64,000 bases of DNA from Desulfobacter sp. (GTDB taxonomy: Bacteria > Desulfobacterota > Desulfobacteria > Desulfobacterales > Desulfobacteraceae): the NCBI GenBank assembly GCA_028768525.1, contig CP054837.1, positions 3,406,001-3,470,000 on the forward strand, given 5' to 3'. Of the stretch, positions 63,788-64,000 are shown piece after piece. The notes beneath the pieces are model-generated. The model searched no databases and was not told the DNA's origin. It saw only the letters and a program-made list of their open reading frames with translations. The position numbers were made by a program, and so were the translations under genes. Position 1 is the stretch's first letter, and every line of letters begins with the position of its first letter.

Positions 63788-64000
63788 ATGGACCTGCGTT
63801 TGAATATATGCCGCCAAAAGGGCGGCGTTTTTCAGGCCTTTTTACTGCTTCTGATTCTCCTGGGCCTGGCCGTTGCCGGGCCGGGCCGGGCCGCTGAGAT
63901 CAGGGACAGCCTGGACAATATTGTTCAACTGAATCACCCCCCTGAAAGAATTGTCAGCCTGGTGCCCTCTGCCTCGGAGATCCTGGTGGCCATCGGCGCC
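63788..64000 (+). CDS. btuF: Cobalamin-type ABC transporter substrate-binding protein (BtuF-like), cut by window end
   Basis: 71 residues are visible, open to the edge. AAAGGAA precedes the ATG at 63788. A signal peptide (AFLLLLILLGLAVAG) is followed by PPERIVSLVPSASEILVAIGA, the standard entry of helical-backbone metal/corrinoid-binding proteins. Position behind a cobalamin riboswitch supports B12 or cobinamide uptake rather than siderophores. Confidence 0.85.
   Translation, partial: MDLRLNICRQKGGVFQAFLLLLILLGLAVAGPGRAAEIRDSLDNIVQLNHPPERIVSLVPSASEILVAIGA

Noticed and set aside
63470..63897. Short open frames over the cobalamin riboswitch
   Set aside because: The conserved RNA motifs explain this sequence fully.

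Overview
This window looks like a chromosome segment of a GC-rich, anaerobic, selenocysteine-using Desulfobacterota (sulfate-reducer-like) bacterium. The signs are a selenocysteine formate dehydrogenase, a stand-alone methylene-tetrahydrofolate reductase, a multihaem c-type cytochrome, many PAS/histidine-kinase proteins including a haem-binding one, and sigma-54 control. No rRNA, tRNA or CRISPR array was seen.

Layout. 1-5,961: a minor-pilin operon (fimT/gspH, pilW, pilV, pilX and the start of a PilY1-like tip protein) on the minus strand, divergent from a PilB-type ATPase and an HDOD protein. 5,975-19,487: mostly minus strand. It holds two tandem penicillin-acylase-family enzymes, a cytidylate-kinase-like protein, two CBS-domain proteins, a MetF-like reductase, a haem-type hybrid kinase, superoxide dismutase, a phytochelatin-synthase-like protease and small proteins. 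19,604-31,086: a tightly packed plus-strand unit (MocR regulator, EEP phosphatase, Lhr helicase, ATC-hydrolase-like protein, HrpB helicase, MBL hydrolase, YkgJ-type Cys-cluster protein). It meets nudC and a MATE transporter by overlapping stop codons. 33,650-39,600: a more AT-rich, patchy accessory stretch. It has a phospholipase-D protein, a LysE exporter, a variant histidine phosphatase, solute-binding proteins, a frameshifted pseudogene fused to an integrase stub, and structured repeats.

39,612-44,280 reads as a self-contained sigma-54 circuit. It contains a Rossmann-PAS-histidine kinase, an NtrC-type regulator, an archaemetzincin-like protease and a convergent GcvH-like Cys-rich protein. 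The last has a textbook -24/-12 promoter and two upstream palindromes. 44,530-49,831 is a second signalling cluster (secreted protein, sensor kinase, hybrid kinase, response regulator).

50,191-52,101 is the most interesting locus. An 11-CxxCH secreted cytochrome is interrupted by an in-frame TGA. That TGA is followed by a hairpin with the geometry of a bacterial SECIS, and next comes a periplasmic rhodanese. The same window carries an unmistakable selenocysteine formate dehydrogenase (56,792-59,551) with a comparable hairpin, so the host very probably decodes UGA as Sec. I infer a selenocysteine multihaem cytochrome plus rhodanese module for periplasmic sulfur or selenium redox chemistry.

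52,262-64,000: ilvC/ilvY with operator and terminator, a solute-binding/AlbA_2 fusion receptor, fdhA, a macrodomain/zinc-ribbon regulator pair, a winged-helix ferredoxin protein, a DUF5610-like protein, a PAS protein, and a cobalamin riboswitch with terminator ahead of a BtuF-like gene cut by the window end.
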